From an uncultured Bacteroidales bacterium (lineage in GTDB: Bacteria > Bacteroidota > Bacteroidia > Bacteroidales > Lentimicrobiaceae): a stretch of 8,625 nt of DNA. Positions 1 to 6,355 of this stretch are shown in pieces (position 1 is the first letter of the stretch; each line of letters starts with the position of its first letter). Below the pieces are notes generated by a model, which was not told the DNA's origin, did no database searches, and saw only the letters and a list, made by a program, of their open reading frames with translations. The translations under genes were made by a program, and so were the position numbers. The DNA lies in contig CALCQV010000142.1 in NCBI GenBank assembly GCA_937894795.1, forward strand, positions 1-8,625, written 5' to 3'.

Positions 1-209
1 TGCATGCGTGCGCGGCGCACCAGCACATCCTGAATGGTATTGTTAAGCATGTGCCCCATGTGCAGCACTCCCGTAACATTGGGAGGCGGGATCACAATCA
101 CGTAAGGCTCCCGCTCATCGGGAACCGAACGGAACAACTTATTATCAAGCCAATATTTGTACCACTTGTCTTCAATACCTTTAGGATCGTACTTTGCAGG
201 AATTTCCAT
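1..209 (-). CDS. valS: Valyl-tRNA synthetase, N-terminal fragment (runs off the left edge)
   Basis: This is the first 69 codons of a class Ia aminoacyl-tRNA synthetase, a cytoplasmic enzyme that charges tRNA-Val with valine using ATP. The protein opens MEIPAKYDPKGIEDKWYKYW, the usual start of ValS. At about residues 47-58 it carries PPPNVTGVLHMGH, the ATP-binding HIGH signature in the form HMGH together with the preceding proline run that is diagnostic of ValS. The start is the ATG at 207-209: it gives the canonical N-terminus, and a Bacteroidota-type promoter lies about 30 bp upstream. No Shine-Dalgarno is visible, which is normal for this phylum. Only about 8% of a normal ValS (roughly 870-900 residues) is present because the window ends. 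It is transcribed away from every other gene here. The family call is very secure. Confidence 0.96.
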   Translation of the reverse strand, partial: MEIPAKYDPKGIEDKWYKYWLDNKLFRSVPDEREPYVIVIPPPNVTGVLHMGHMLNNTIQDVLVRRARM

Positions 210-239
210 CTGTTGACGTATAATTTTTTTTTAAGAGTG

Positions 240-247
240 CAAAATTA
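240..247 (-). promoter_or_regulatory. Probable valS promoter, -7 element
   Basis: On the minus strand this reads TAATTTTG, an exact match to the Bacteroidota -7 consensus TAnnTTTG. It sits 30 bp upstream of the valS ATG. A weak -33 candidate (TTTA, 264-267) lies 16 bp further upstream. The exact -7 match and its placement support the call; the -33 box is poor. Confidence 0.5.
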
Positions 248-270
248 GTAAAAAGGAAGATACTAAACGC

Positions 271-298
271 GTTCTGCGTTCAGTGTTCAGTGTTCAGC
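271..298 (+). repeat. Tandem heptanucleotide run, GTTCAGY type (4 units)
   Basis: Four consecutive 7-mers fit GTTCWGY (GTTCTGC, then GTTCAGT twice, then GTTCAGC). The same words recur at 1930-1950, 2939-2966, 6231-6244 and, in reverse complement, at 6356-6418. The following CCCATCCTACGTCCC (301-315) is also repeated, with 13/15 identity, at 6241-6255, so the repeat unit is longer than the heptads alone. There is no open frame through it and it lies in the valS-lysR spacer. Confidence 0.7.
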
Positions 299-334
299 GA
301 CCCATCCTACGTCCCATATTCGTTTAGCGTTAAA

Positions 335-373
335 GTCCCTCACCCATGACCCCTTACGCATAGGGTGAGGGAC
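335..373. repeat. Perfect 11-bp hairpin in the valS-lysR spacer
   Basis: GTCCCTCACCC (335-345) is followed after 17 nt by its exact reverse complement GGGTGAGGGAC (363-373). It has no T-tract on either side, so it is not a standard intrinsic terminator. The valS and LysR genes diverge from this spacer, so no transcript needs terminating here. It most likely belongs to the intergenic repeat material. Confidence 0.7.
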
Positions 374-443
374 AAAAAGGTGTAATAATGAGGGAGTTAT
401 TACCTAATCGGCAAATAACATCCTTCTGTAAAATCTCTTTTTG

Positions 444-466
444 CCCTTCTCCCTCCGGGAGAAGGG
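444..466. repeat. Perfect 10-bp hairpin, CCCTTCTCCC type
   Basis: CCCTTCTCCC, loop TCC, then GGGAGAAGGG form a perfect stem. The right arm and what follows (458-477) match 6326-6345 in 19 of 20 positions, around the core AGAAGGGTTGGGA. This shows that it is a dispersed element. Nothing suggests coding. Confidence 0.7.
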
Positions 467-486
467 TTGGGATGAGGGGTTTTCAT

Positions 487-502
487 TCCCGATAAGTCGG
501 GA
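487..502. repeat. Dispersed palindrome, CCCGATnnATCGGG family (variant)
   Basis: TCCCGATAAGTCGGGA has 6-bp arms around TAAG. It is a variant of the palindrome found in full form at 1969-1982, 2017-2030, 2985-2998, 3062-3075 and 8282-8295. This copy continues GACACTATT, not the ACAAGTT tail usual in the family. Confidence 0.6.
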
Positions 503-573
503 CACTATTTACCTGATGAATTAAGGAATCTCACCATATTATACCTAATTTTAGCCTGTAAAAGAATAACCGT

Positions 574-1174
574 ATGGATTACAGAGATTATGTTTTTATG
601 TCGGTGGCTGAAAACCTAAGTTTTTCGAAATCACAAGGTATTTCTGATGAATGCAGTTAAAGCAAATAATATCAGATGGTTAAAACGGCTTCTCGATAAC
701 CAGATAGATGTGGCCCTGGTTGAGAACTACTCCTCGCAGTCGGGTATCCGCTACCGGGATTTCCTTGACGATGAGCTTATAGTGGTAACCGGCAAGGGAA
801 GCGTTTATGCCAGGCGTGAAAATATCAGCAGGAATGATCTGCTTCACATCCCCATTGTGCTCAGGGAACAAGGCTCCGGAACGCTGGAGGTGATAAAACA
901 GCGACTCTCACAATATAATATTGGCTTTGAAAACCTCAATACCTTCATTCACCTGGGAAGTACCGAGTCAATCAAGAACTTCCTGCAGGATTTCGACGGC
1001 GTTGCCATCGTCTCAGAAAGAGCCGTCCAGACAGAGCTATACCTTAAAACACTGGTCAAACTAAAGGTTACGGGCTTTACCATTAACCGCAAACTGCGCA
1101 TCGCCTGCAAACTGGGGCACAAGAGTCCGCAGGTGGAACTGTTTGAGAATTTCCTGTCAACCTATAACTTTTAG
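574..1174 (+). pseudogene. LysR-type transcriptional regulator, internally deleted and frameshifted
   Basis: Two pieces of one LysR-family regulator remain in different frames. From the ATG at 574 the first 20 residues, MDYRDYVFMSVAENLSFSKS, are the typical start of the LysR helix-turn-helix domain; that frame stops at 658-660. The rest is in the +1 frame from about 629 to 1174 and is a nearly complete effector-binding domain. It includes LLDNQIDVALVEN (strand and helix leading into the ligand cleft), EQGSGTLEVIKQ, and GSTESIKNFLQDFDGVAIVSE (the conserved second-lobe motif). About 85-90 codons holding the recognition helix and linker helix are missing between the pieces. The ATG at 647 would give a 175-residue protein without any DNA-binding domain. 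LysR genes next to yeiH homologues are common (yeiE-yeiH in E. coli), which fits the downstream gene. As it stands it cannot bind DNA as a LysR protein. An assembly error is the main alternative. Confidence 0.85.
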
Positions 1175-1197
1175 TTATTGTCAATAAATAATTAGTA

Positions 1198-1229
1198 TTT
1201 GCTTTGGTTATACCATGCCCATACCTTTG
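1198..1229 (+). promoter_or_regulatory. Probable promoter of the YeiH-like gene
   Basis: TTTG (1198-1201), a 20-bp gap, then TACCTTTG (1222-1229) matches the Bacteroidota -33/-7 pattern TTTG and TAnnTTTG exactly. Its position favours the ATG at 1248 over the in-frame ATG at 1215, which would lie upstream of the expected transcription start. The leader would be only about a dozen bases. Confidence 0.55.
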
Positions 1230-1247
1230 TGCGCAAATAACACTGGC

Positions 1248-1917
1248 ATGAATAACGCAAAAGCAATGAACGTAGCGGTTCAAAATGAGGCAAAGGCAGG
1301 GAGCTATCAATGGTTATTTCCTCTGATAATCTGTATTTGTTTTTTACCGGTTATATCGCCGGCAGTTGCCTTATTTATCGGGTTGGCATTTTCCCTTCTG
1401 GGCATAAAACATCAAAGCATCCATAAATACACCTCCAAAGTGCTGCAGGCCTCCATCGTCCTGATGGGTTTCGGCATGAGCTTAAGCACCGTGATATCAG
1501 CCTCATCCAACGGTTTTATGATAACGCTGGTTTCTGTTACCACCGTGATGTTGCTTGGCCTATTACTGGGCAAACTCTTCCATGTGGAGAAAAACATCAC
1601 CCTGCTCATTTCCGCAGGGACGGCCATTTGCGGAGGCAGTGCCATAGCAGCGGTTGCCCCGATACTCAACAGCAAGAGTTATCAGAATTCCTTTGCCCTG
1701 ATGGTAGTCTTTGTGCTGAATGCAGTTGCTTTATTTCTTTTCCCCTTTATAGCACTTCAGCTGGTTAGGCAAACGCGGCATGGTCATCGCCCTGTTCCTC
1801 ATCGGTTCAAACATTACCATCAGTGAAATCAAAAAATCAGGCGTCAGGAGCTTTGCCCTGGGCATCAGTCTGTGGGTTGTGATTGCCGCAGGGGCGTTGA
1901 TGATTTTGATGAAATGA
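1248..1917 (+). pseudogene. YeiH/UPF0324 family membrane protein (putative sulfate exporter), internally deleted and frameshifted
   Basis: The frame from 1248 runs through several hydrophobic helices to TAICGGSAIAAVAPI and ALMVVFVLNAVALFLFPFIA. The first of these is the family hallmark of UPF0324/YeiH proteins, inner-membrane proteins annotated as putative sulfate exporters. After about 1763 the homology jumps to another frame: 1765-1917 encodes LGKRGMVIALFLIGSN and a final helix ending in ILMK, the normal C-terminus of the family. The original frame instead runs through unrelated residues to a stop at 1824-1826. Together the pieces total about 220 codons against the usual 330-350, so roughly 110-120 codons from the middle are gone, including the stretch expected to hold the HDTSSVVGAA-type motif. 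The start at 1248 is supported by the promoter match; 1215 is an in-frame alternative. It follows the LysR remnant by 73 bp in the same orientation, the classic yeiE-yeiH type pairing. Transport activity is very unlikely. Confidence 0.85.
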
Positions 1918-1940
1918 AGCTATGAACGCGTTCAGCGTTC

Positions 1941-2011
1941 AGCGTTAGTTTACCTGCCGGGGCAGGCTCCCGATAAATCGGGACAAGTTATGTTTTCGGT
2001 TCGCTGTTCGT
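1941..2011 (+). repeat. 71-bp direct repeat, copy A (left of the VIT1-like gene)
   Basis: It matches 2957-3027 in 69 of 71 positions. It contains the end of a GTTCAGC heptad run (units at 1930-1950), a CCTGCC/GGCAGG palindrome, the CCCGATAAATCGGG palindrome (1969-1982) with its ACAAGTTATG tail, and most of a second heptad run of GTTCGTG type (1992-2019). The two copies bracket exactly one gene, at 2198-2899. Confidence 0.85.
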
Positions 2012-2057
2012 GGTTCCCCGATAGATCGGGACAAGTTATGCCCTATGCTCCTTGCCA
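2006..2057 (+). repeat. Inverted-repeat arm, palindrome and TATGCYC heptads
   Basis: Positions 2006-2030 are an exact 25-nt inverted copy of 3062-3086 on the other side of the VIT1-like gene. They include the palindrome CCCGATAGATCGGG (2017-2030). After ACAAGT there are three heptads of a second class (TATGCCC, TATGCTC, CTTGCCA; 2037-2057), the class that dominates 8191-8260. Confidence 0.75.
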
Positions 2058-2197
2058 ATAAAAAAAATTCTTATCAGCATTCAATCACAGAAAAATAGTT
2101 TCTAACTTGCAGGATTAATGATTGAACATGACAGCAATTCAAAAACTGAACGGGTTGAAAAAATCAATAAATTGACAAGAACCACAATCAGAAAAGT

Positions 2198-2899
2198 ATG
2201 ATAACTATTGACAATTACCTGGACGTCCATTACATACACCGGAGTAACTGGTTAAGAGCCGCAGTTTTGGGGGCAAATGACGGTATTATCTCTGTTGCTA
2301 GTCTTGCTATTGGTGTAGCAACAGCAAATGCGACCAGAGAGCCTGTTTTATTGGCGACCATTGCAGGCCTTGTCGCCGGAGCCATATCCATGGCCGCCGG
2401 AGAGTATGTTTCCGTTAATTCGCAAGCGGATATTGAAAAATCCGATATCGAAAGAGAAAGACGGGAACTGGAAGAAATGCCCGAAAATGAATTGAAAATT
2501 TTAGGCGAGATTTTTGAAAAAAGAGGATTAAAAAAGGAAACGGCAATGCAAGTCGCCAAAGAATTGACTGAAGTGGATGCCTTGGCAGCACATACCCGTG
2601 AAGAATTAGGCATCACAGAAGCCAGTAAGGCAAATCCCTTGCAGGCAGCTTTTGCCTCAGCTATCGCTTTTATAGCTGGTGGAATTTTGCCATTCCTCGT
2701 TACCTTGCTGTCTCCCTTGAAATATCTGGAATCTTCTCTCTATGCCACTACCCTTGTTTCTTTATTAGTACTTGGTGCACTGTCAGCAAAATCAGGAGGT
2801 TCAAGCATCCTAAAGTCCGCAGTCAGAATTCTGGTTTGGGGAATCATAGCAATGGGGCTATCAACTCTTGTTGGTTATTTGTTTAGTACTAATGTTTAA
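2198..2899 (+). CDS. VIT1/CCC1 family Fe2+/Mn2+ transporter
   Basis: This 233-residue inner-membrane protein belongs to the vacuolar iron transporter family (COG1814), which moves Fe2+ and Mn2+ out of the cytoplasm, usually for detoxification. The order is typical. Helix 1 (about 20-42) contains GANDGIISVASLAIGV. Helix 2 (50-73) contains SMAAGEYVSV. An acidic, helical cytoplasmic segment (74-135, opening with DIEKSDIERERRELEEM) corresponds to the family's metal-binding domain. Helices 3-5 follow at about 147-170, 180-197 and 205-228. D28 in GAND and M65 in helix 2 sit where the plant VIT1 structure has its key transport residues (by analogy). The length is normal for bacterial members and no damage is visible. 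The ATG at 2198 gives the expected N-terminus, without a clear Shine-Dalgarno or a convincing TAnnTTTG box. The gene stands alone between two near-identical 71-bp direct repeats, so it may have arrived or may be lost as a unit. Fe2+ versus Mn2+ preference cannot be told. Confidence 0.93.
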   Translation: MITIDNYLDVHYIHRSNWLRAAVLGANDGIISVASLAIGVATANATREPVLLATIAGLVAGAISMAAGEYVSVNSQADIEKSDIERERRELEEMPENELKILGEIFEKRGLKKETAMQVAKELTEVDALAAHTREELGITEASKANPLQAAFASAIAFIAGGILPFLVTLLSPLKYLESSLYATTLVSLLVLGALSAKSGGSSILKSAVRILVWGIIAMGLSTLVGYLFSTNV

Positions 2900-2938
2900 T
2901 AAAGACAAAATCCAAAGAGGTTTAGGCTGCGATGAAGC

Positions 2939-3035
2939 GTTTAACATTTAACGTTTAGCGTTAGTTTACCTGCAGAGGCAGGCTCCCGATAAATCGGGAC
3001 AAGTTATGTTTTCGGTTCGCTGTTCGTTGTTGGTC
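2939..3035 (+). repeat. Composite repeat with 71-bp direct repeat copy B (right of the VIT1-like gene)
   Basis: Four GTTTARC-type heptads (2939-2966) lead into the 71-bp copy B (2957-3027). That copy contains the palindrome CCCGATAAATCGGG (2985-2998) and ACAAGTTATG. Four heptads follow at 3008-3035 (GTTTTCG, GTTCGCT, GTTCGTT, GTTGGTC). It differs from copy A only at two positions inside the CCTGC..GGCAGG part. It begins about 40 bp after the transporter's stop codon. Confidence 0.85.
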
Positions 3036-3053
3036 GTCCAAAACTATGAACCA

Positions 3054-3096
3054 AAGCCTGCCCCGATCTATCGGGGAACCACGAACCATGAAAAAT
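3054..3096 (-). repeat. Inverted copy of the palindrome-heptad module
   Basis: Read on the minus strand this is heptads ending in GTTCATG and GTTCGTG, then GTTCCCC, then CCCGATAGATCGGG. Positions 3062-3086 are the exact reverse complement of 2006-2030. The transporter region is therefore flanked by both direct and inverted copies of the same material. Confidence 0.8.
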
Positions 3097-3402
3097 CAAG
3101 GCTTGGGTACTCAAGCTAAATTTGAGCTGGATCCTTCACAAAGGGCAAACTCGACCTCTTTTCTTTTTTACATCCTCTTTACATCACTCTATTAAACATC
3201 ACCTCCAACTGTTCCCTTACATCAACATCCACCTTTAATCCATAATCAGCCTCTGCTGTCTATTCAACCACAGAAGTCTTCAGACATGCCCTTTGACTGG
3301 AGGCTTTACATTATAATCAAGTATTATGGAGCTATTGAATAATTTAATTTACATCATACTTTAGGGTAAAAGAATAAATATTTGTCATACATATAGTATA
3401 TT
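3097..3402. other. Gene-free spacer upstream of the T9SS protein
   Basis: No intact gene is visible. On the minus strand, 3310 down to 3179 reads as a gene-like stretch (including TAEADYGLKVDVDVREQLEV) broken by a stop at 3260-3262 and ending at 3179-3181. It has no start and no upstream extension, because the frame is closed at 3311-3313. It may be the tail of a decayed gene or another dispersed repeat. The last 100 bp are AT-rich and should hold the promoter of the next gene, but I see no clear TAnnTTTG element. Confidence 0.4.
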
Positions 3403-3417
3403 AATCATTTAATGATT
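3403..3417. promoter_or_regulatory. 15-bp palindrome just upstream of the T9SS protein start
   Basis: AATCATT, one base, AATGATT: perfect 7-bp arms ending 7 bp before the ATG at 3425. It could be an operator or a leader hairpin affecting translation. The region is very AT-rich, so chance is a real possibility. Confidence 0.3.
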
Positions 3418-3424
3418 TTTAGTC

Positions 3425-4978
3425 ATGACAAAATTCCACACCATTGTTTTGCTTTTCACTCTTTTGATCATGAAAGCTATGCCGGGCACTCCTTTAACAG
3501 ACACCTTGCAACTTCCTTTTGCCGATAATTTTGATAGTGGTACTTTTTATACCAATGGATGGATTGCACAGTCGGGGGAATGGCATATTGACAGTCTGGA
3601 TGGTATTCAGGTGCCTTGTGCTGAATTTAAGACTACAGAACCTTTGACTGATTATGATATTTCACTTGAAAGTGCATGGATTGATGGTAATTCTGTAACA
3701 GACTGCAGGATCAAGGTCGACTTCAGTCATAAACTTTTAGCCTTAAATCAAACAGGTAATGAAAAGCTTTTTCTGGAAGTGTTTTCGAATGGATCCTGGC
3801 ACCCTGCTTTTGAAATGAGTTCAAGCAATTCAAATGAGGATTTTCTTCAGCGGAAAATTAATATCACTCAATTTTCGAGGGGCAAAATATTTAAAATAAG
3901 GTTCCGGGCCTCCGGGTTAAATTCTAATGATATTGAATCATGGCTCATTGATAATATAAAAATCTATAAGTTATGTGAACCGCCTTATGATCTTATCACC
4001 TCCGTACCTAATCCCTCACAGTCCCCCTGCAACAGTGGAATGAATGATCAATGGATGCATTATGATGATGGAAATAACTTTACCAATATCGGGTTAAGTA
4101 CCGGTGGTTTCTGGAGGGCGGCTATCAAATTCAATCCGGCGCAATTCAGTTTGTTTGATAATCCAATGCTTGAAAAAATAAAGTTTTTCGTCGGTGAGGC
4201 CGGCTCATCCTTCTCTTTGATGGTCTGGAAAGGGAATGTGTCGCCTGAGTTAGTATATACTCAACATGTAGATACATACAGTCCGATGAGCTGGAATGAA
4301 TTCAATCTTGATTCCATTATTCCCATTACGCAGGGTGCTGCTTTTTGGGTAGGTTATGAAGTTGCACAATTTGAATCAACTTTTCCAGGAGGAGTAGATA
4401 ACGGACCGGCTGTTTCAGGTTTTGGTGACATGGTCTGGTCGGAACAGGATGGCTGGAAATCGCTGTCTATTGATTACTATATGAGTTACAACTGGAATAT
4501 TCAAGCGTGGATTTCTGATAATCCTGATGATACCTGCACGGTACAGAGTTACAATGTTTATGCAAACCATGGAATATTAATAGGAAATACCGAGGAACCA
4601 TCCTTCCTTCATGTAATGAGAGGTGGAAACGAATATATATGTTACCAGGTAAGCGCTTTGTACAATGATGGAGAATCATCCCTGAGTTACGAAAGATGCG
4701 AGTATACAGATGGTTGTCCGAATGCAACAGAAGATATTTCTGATCAGCAGATTCAGTTATTCCCAAACCCTGCCGGAGAATCCATTACCCTCAACCTGAT
4801 ACCTGGAATATTCAGTGGAGCGATATTTGACTTTTCAGGCCGCGAGGTAGAAAATCTTACAATCAATTCAACTGCACAAACACAACTTATTGATTTAAGC
4901 AGTTACAAGCCGGGTGTCTACTTGCTTAAGTTATATACCGCTGACGGAATAATTGGGAAGAAGTTTTTGGTGTTGTAA
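3425..4978 (+). CDS. T9SS-secreted surface protein with jelly-roll-like domain and C-terminal sorting domain
   Basis: This 517-residue exported protein has a signal peptide at about 1-22 (MTKFHTIVLLFTLLIMKAM). Residues 28-184 look like a MAM/concanavalin-like beta-sandwich of the kind called choice-of-anchor J. They include FADNFDSGTFYTNGW, GEWHIDS and ESWLIDNIKIY. A second beta-rich region follows (about 188-365, WMHYDDGNNF...NWNIQAW), of a type often seen beside adhesin or peptidase modules in Bacteroidota. A short fibronectin-III-like segment (372-425, YNVYANHG...CYQVSALYNDGES) comes next. The last 75 residues are a type A T9SS sorting domain: LFPNPA (445-450), YKPGVYLLKL (494-503) and terminal KKFLVL. 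It should be carried by Sec to the periplasm, then by the type IX system to the surface, where the tail is removed. No catalytic motif is visible, so an adhesin or carbohydrate-binding role is an inference. It appears monocistronic. Cysteine content (for example 65, 94, 184, 202, 371, 406, 425, 431) suits an extracellular protein. Confidence 0.88.
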   Translation: MTKFHTIVLLFTLLIMKAMPGTPLTDTLQLPFADNFDSGTFYTNGWIAQSGEWHIDSLDGIQVPCAEFKTTEPLTDYDISLESAWIDGNSVTDCRIKVDFSHKLLALNQTGNEKLFLEVFSNGSWHPAFEMSSSNSNEDFLQRKINITQFSRGKIFKIRFRASGLNSNDIESWLIDNIKIYKLCEPPYDLITSVPNPSQSPCNSGMNDQWMHYDDGNNFTNIGLSTGGFWRAAIKFNPAQFSLFDNPMLEKIKFFVGEAGSSFSLMVWKGNVSPELVYTQHVDTYSPMSWNEFNLDSIIPITQGAAFWVGYEVAQFESTFPGGVDNGPAVSGFGDMVWSEQDGWKSLSIDYYMSYNWNIQAWISDNPDDTCTVQSYNVYANHGILIGNTEEPSFLHVMRGGNEYICYQVSALYNDGESSLSYERCEYTDGCPNATEDISDQQIQLFPNPAGESITLNLIPGIFSGAIFDFSGREVENLTINSTAQTQLIDLSSYKPGVYLLKLYTADGIIGKKFLVL

Positions 4979-5011
4979 TGAAACTTTGAATTAAGCATTG
5001 GACAGAACTTG

Positions 5012-5046
5012 CCCAGATTCATCGGGAACCCAGAACTCATAACTAC
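5012..5046 (+). repeat. Short, degraded copy of the palindrome-heptad repeat
   Basis: CCCAGATTCATCGGG resembles a decayed CCCGATnnATCGGG palindrome. It is followed directly by three heptads in register (GAACCCA, GAACTCA, TAACTAC; 5026-5046). It fills most of the 99-bp gap in front of the serine hydrolase and ends about 35 bp before its start, where the normal signal peptide is missing. Confidence 0.55.
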
Positions 5047-5080
5047 AAGGGAAGCCGGATGTTTCCGCTGAACATTTTTG

Positions 5081-6193
5081 ATGATTTTGACTTTAAATTC
5101 TTGTAACACACAGGAAATGGCATATAACGAGATTGAAAAAATTCTGACAAAACAAGTTGAAGAAAACAAAACACCTTCTGTTCAATATGCTATTTTTAAC
5201 CAAGACTCTGTTATTCATCAGTTCCGACATGGATTTGCAGACATGAAACAAAAGCTGAATGTCAATGAAAATACAACCTATAACGTTTATTCTGTTACCA
5301 AAACATTTACGGCTTTGGCGGTTTTACAGTTAGCCGGGCAAAATAAAATTGACATAAATCAACCCGCAAAAAAGTATTTACCAGCGTTTCCTTATTCCTC
5401 CACAATCACTGTCCGGCAACTCTTAACTCATTCTGCAGGTATTCCTAATCCAATACCCATAAATTGGATCCATTTGGCTGAGAAACATCAATCATTTAAC
5501 AGTAGTGAGTTTTTCGCTCAAATCTTTCAAAAAAATGAAAAAGCAAAGTTCAGGCCTGATGAAAAATATGCCTATTCAAACCTTGGGTATGTATTGCTTG
5601 GACAGATCATTGAAAATGTTTCAGGAACCGGTTATGAAAATTATGTAAGGGAAAACATCATCACACGGTTAAAAATCAAGGATAGCGAACTAGATTTCAA
5701 AATTCCGGAAACCGGTAAACACGCAAAAGGGTATCAAAAGAAATTCAGTTTTTCCAACCTGATTTTGGGAATGTTTTTAGATAAATCAAAATTCATTGAC
5801 CAAACGGAAGGCAAATGGATATCGTTTAAAAACTGTTATGTAAACGGCGCCTCCTATGGTGGTTTAATTGGATCAACTGACGCTTTTATCAAATACATTC
5901 AAGAACTTTTAAGACCGCAAAGTATCCTGATCTCGGATGAATACAAGAAATTACTCTTTTCAGAGAACCACACTGGCAATAACAAAGCCACCGGGATGTG
6001 TTTATCCTGGTTTACCGGACAATTGAATGGGAAACAATATTTTACACACGCAGGTGGTGGCGGTGGTTATTATTGTGAACTCAGGATTTACCCTGACCCG
6101 GGAATTGGCAGTTTGATAATGTTTAATCGGTCAGGTATGAAAGATGAAAGATTTTTGGACAAACTTGACAAGTATATTCTTAATGGAAATTAA
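5081..6193 (+). CDS. Serine hydrolase, beta-lactamase/PBP-fold family, with truncated lipoprotein signal
   Basis: This protein of about 370 residues has the class C beta-lactamase-like fold (COG1680), whose members hydrolyse peptides, esters or amides by an active-site serine. Counting from the ATG at 5081, the catalytic SxxK is SVTK (71-74, preceded by TTYNVY). The YxN motif is YSN (165-167, in YAYSNLGYVLLGQIIE), and the third motif is HAGGGGG (323 on) in place of KTG, as usual for this subfamily. LLTHSAGIPN (115-124) is another family signature. The body is full length. The N-terminus is odd. MILTLNSCN has a good lipobox (LNSC, Cys at 8), but only seven residues precede it and no basic n-region exists. 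The same frame is closed by TGA at 5069-5071, and TTG at 5078 adds just one residue. Related lipoproteins have about 15-20 residues there. Either the 5' end has been lost next to repeat sequence, or the protein is now cytoplasmic. The substrate cannot be predicted. Confidence 0.85.
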   Translation: MILTLNSCNTQEMAYNEIEKILTKQVEENKTPSVQYAIFNQDSVIHQFRHGFADMKQKLNVNENTTYNVYSVTKTFTALAVLQLAGQNKIDINQPAKKYLPAFPYSSTITVRQLLTHSAGIPNPIPINWIHLAEKHQSFNSSEFFAQIFQKNEKAKFRPDEKYAYSNLGYVLLGQIIENVSGTGYENYVRENIITRLKIKDSELDFKIPETGKHAKGYQKKFSFSNLILGMFLDKSKFIDQTEGKWISFKNCYVNGASYGGLIGSTDAFIKYIQELLRPQSILISDEYKKLLFSENHTGNNKATGMCLSWFTGQLNGKQYFTHAGGGGGYYCELRIYPDPGIGSLIMFNRSGMKDERFLDKLDKYILNGN

Positions 6194-6202
6194 CATCAAC
6201 AG

Positions 6203-6216
6203 CAGGCCAATGCCTG
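6203..6216 (+). terminator. Possible weak hairpin after the serine hydrolase
   Basis: CAGGC-CAAT-GCCTG forms a 5-bp stem ten bases after the stop codon at 6193. No U-run follows, so as an intrinsic terminator it is weak. Confidence 0.2.
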
Positions 6217-6230
6217 GTATCGTGAGACAG

Positions 6231-6289
6231 GTTCAGCGTTCCCATTCCACGTCCCTTTTTTGTTCCTGGTTCACGGTTCTTAGTTGTCA
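6231..6289 (+). repeat. Heptad runs GTTCNNN with shared CCCATnCnACGTCCC segment
   Basis: GTTCAGC and GTTCCCA lead into CCCATTCCACGTCCC (6241-6255), which matches 301-315 at 13 of 15 positions. Four heptads follow in register at 6262-6289 (GTTCCTG, GTTCACG, GTTCTTA, GTTGTCA). Positions 6261-6280 are inverted, with 17/20 matches, relative to 6376-6395. Confidence 0.7.
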
Positions 6290-6355
6290 CCCCCTAACCC
6301 TGCCCTCCTCCCCCGATTTGTCCGGGGAGAAGGGTTGGGAAGAGGTCAACCAACA
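6290..6355. repeat. CCCTTCTCCC-type hairpin element, diverged copy
   Basis: CTCCCC (6307-6312) pairs with GGGGAG (6324-6329), and the flanking AACCCT/AGGGTT extends the stem. Positions 6326-6345 match 458-477 in 19 of 20 places. The left part, CACCCCCTAACCCT, resembles 7146-7158. It sits between the outward and inward heptad runs, so 6231-6395 as a whole is an imperfect inverted structure. Confidence 0.6.

Noticed and set aside
51..248. 65-codon plus-strand frame over the left edge
   Set aside because: It is antisense to the clearly recognisable ValS N-terminus.
335..466. The two hairpins as intrinsic terminators or a riboswitch
   Set aside because: They lack U-runs, the flanking genes diverge so nothing needs terminating, and their sequences recur elsewhere as dispersed repeats.
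1215..1247. ATG at 1215 as the YeiH-like start
   Set aside because: It would place the start upstream of a full TTTG/TAnnTTTG promoter match. The ATG at 1248 fits better, though 1215 is in frame.
1083..1310. 75-codon minus-strand frame
   Set aside because: It spans the LysR tail and the YeiH promoter and start, and is rich in Cys and aromatic residues without any pattern: a shadow.
2129..2176. 15-codon frame upstream of the VIT1-like gene as a leader peptide
   Set aside because: No regulatory codon run, attenuator hairpin or ribosome site is present, and its length is expected by chance.
2182..2206. Sigma70-like TTGACA...TATGAT near the VIT1-like start
   Set aside because: The TATGAT overlaps the start codon, the spacing is 19, and Bacteroidota primary promoters do not use this consensus.
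2230..2616. 128-codon minus-strand frame inside the VIT1-like gene
   Set aside because: It lies fully inside a well-supported gene. Its serine-rich sequence is what the antisense of an Ala/Gly/Glu-rich gene gives.
4467..4766. 99-codon minus-strand frame
   Set aside because: It is antisense to the T9SS protein, with no recognisable domain or start context.
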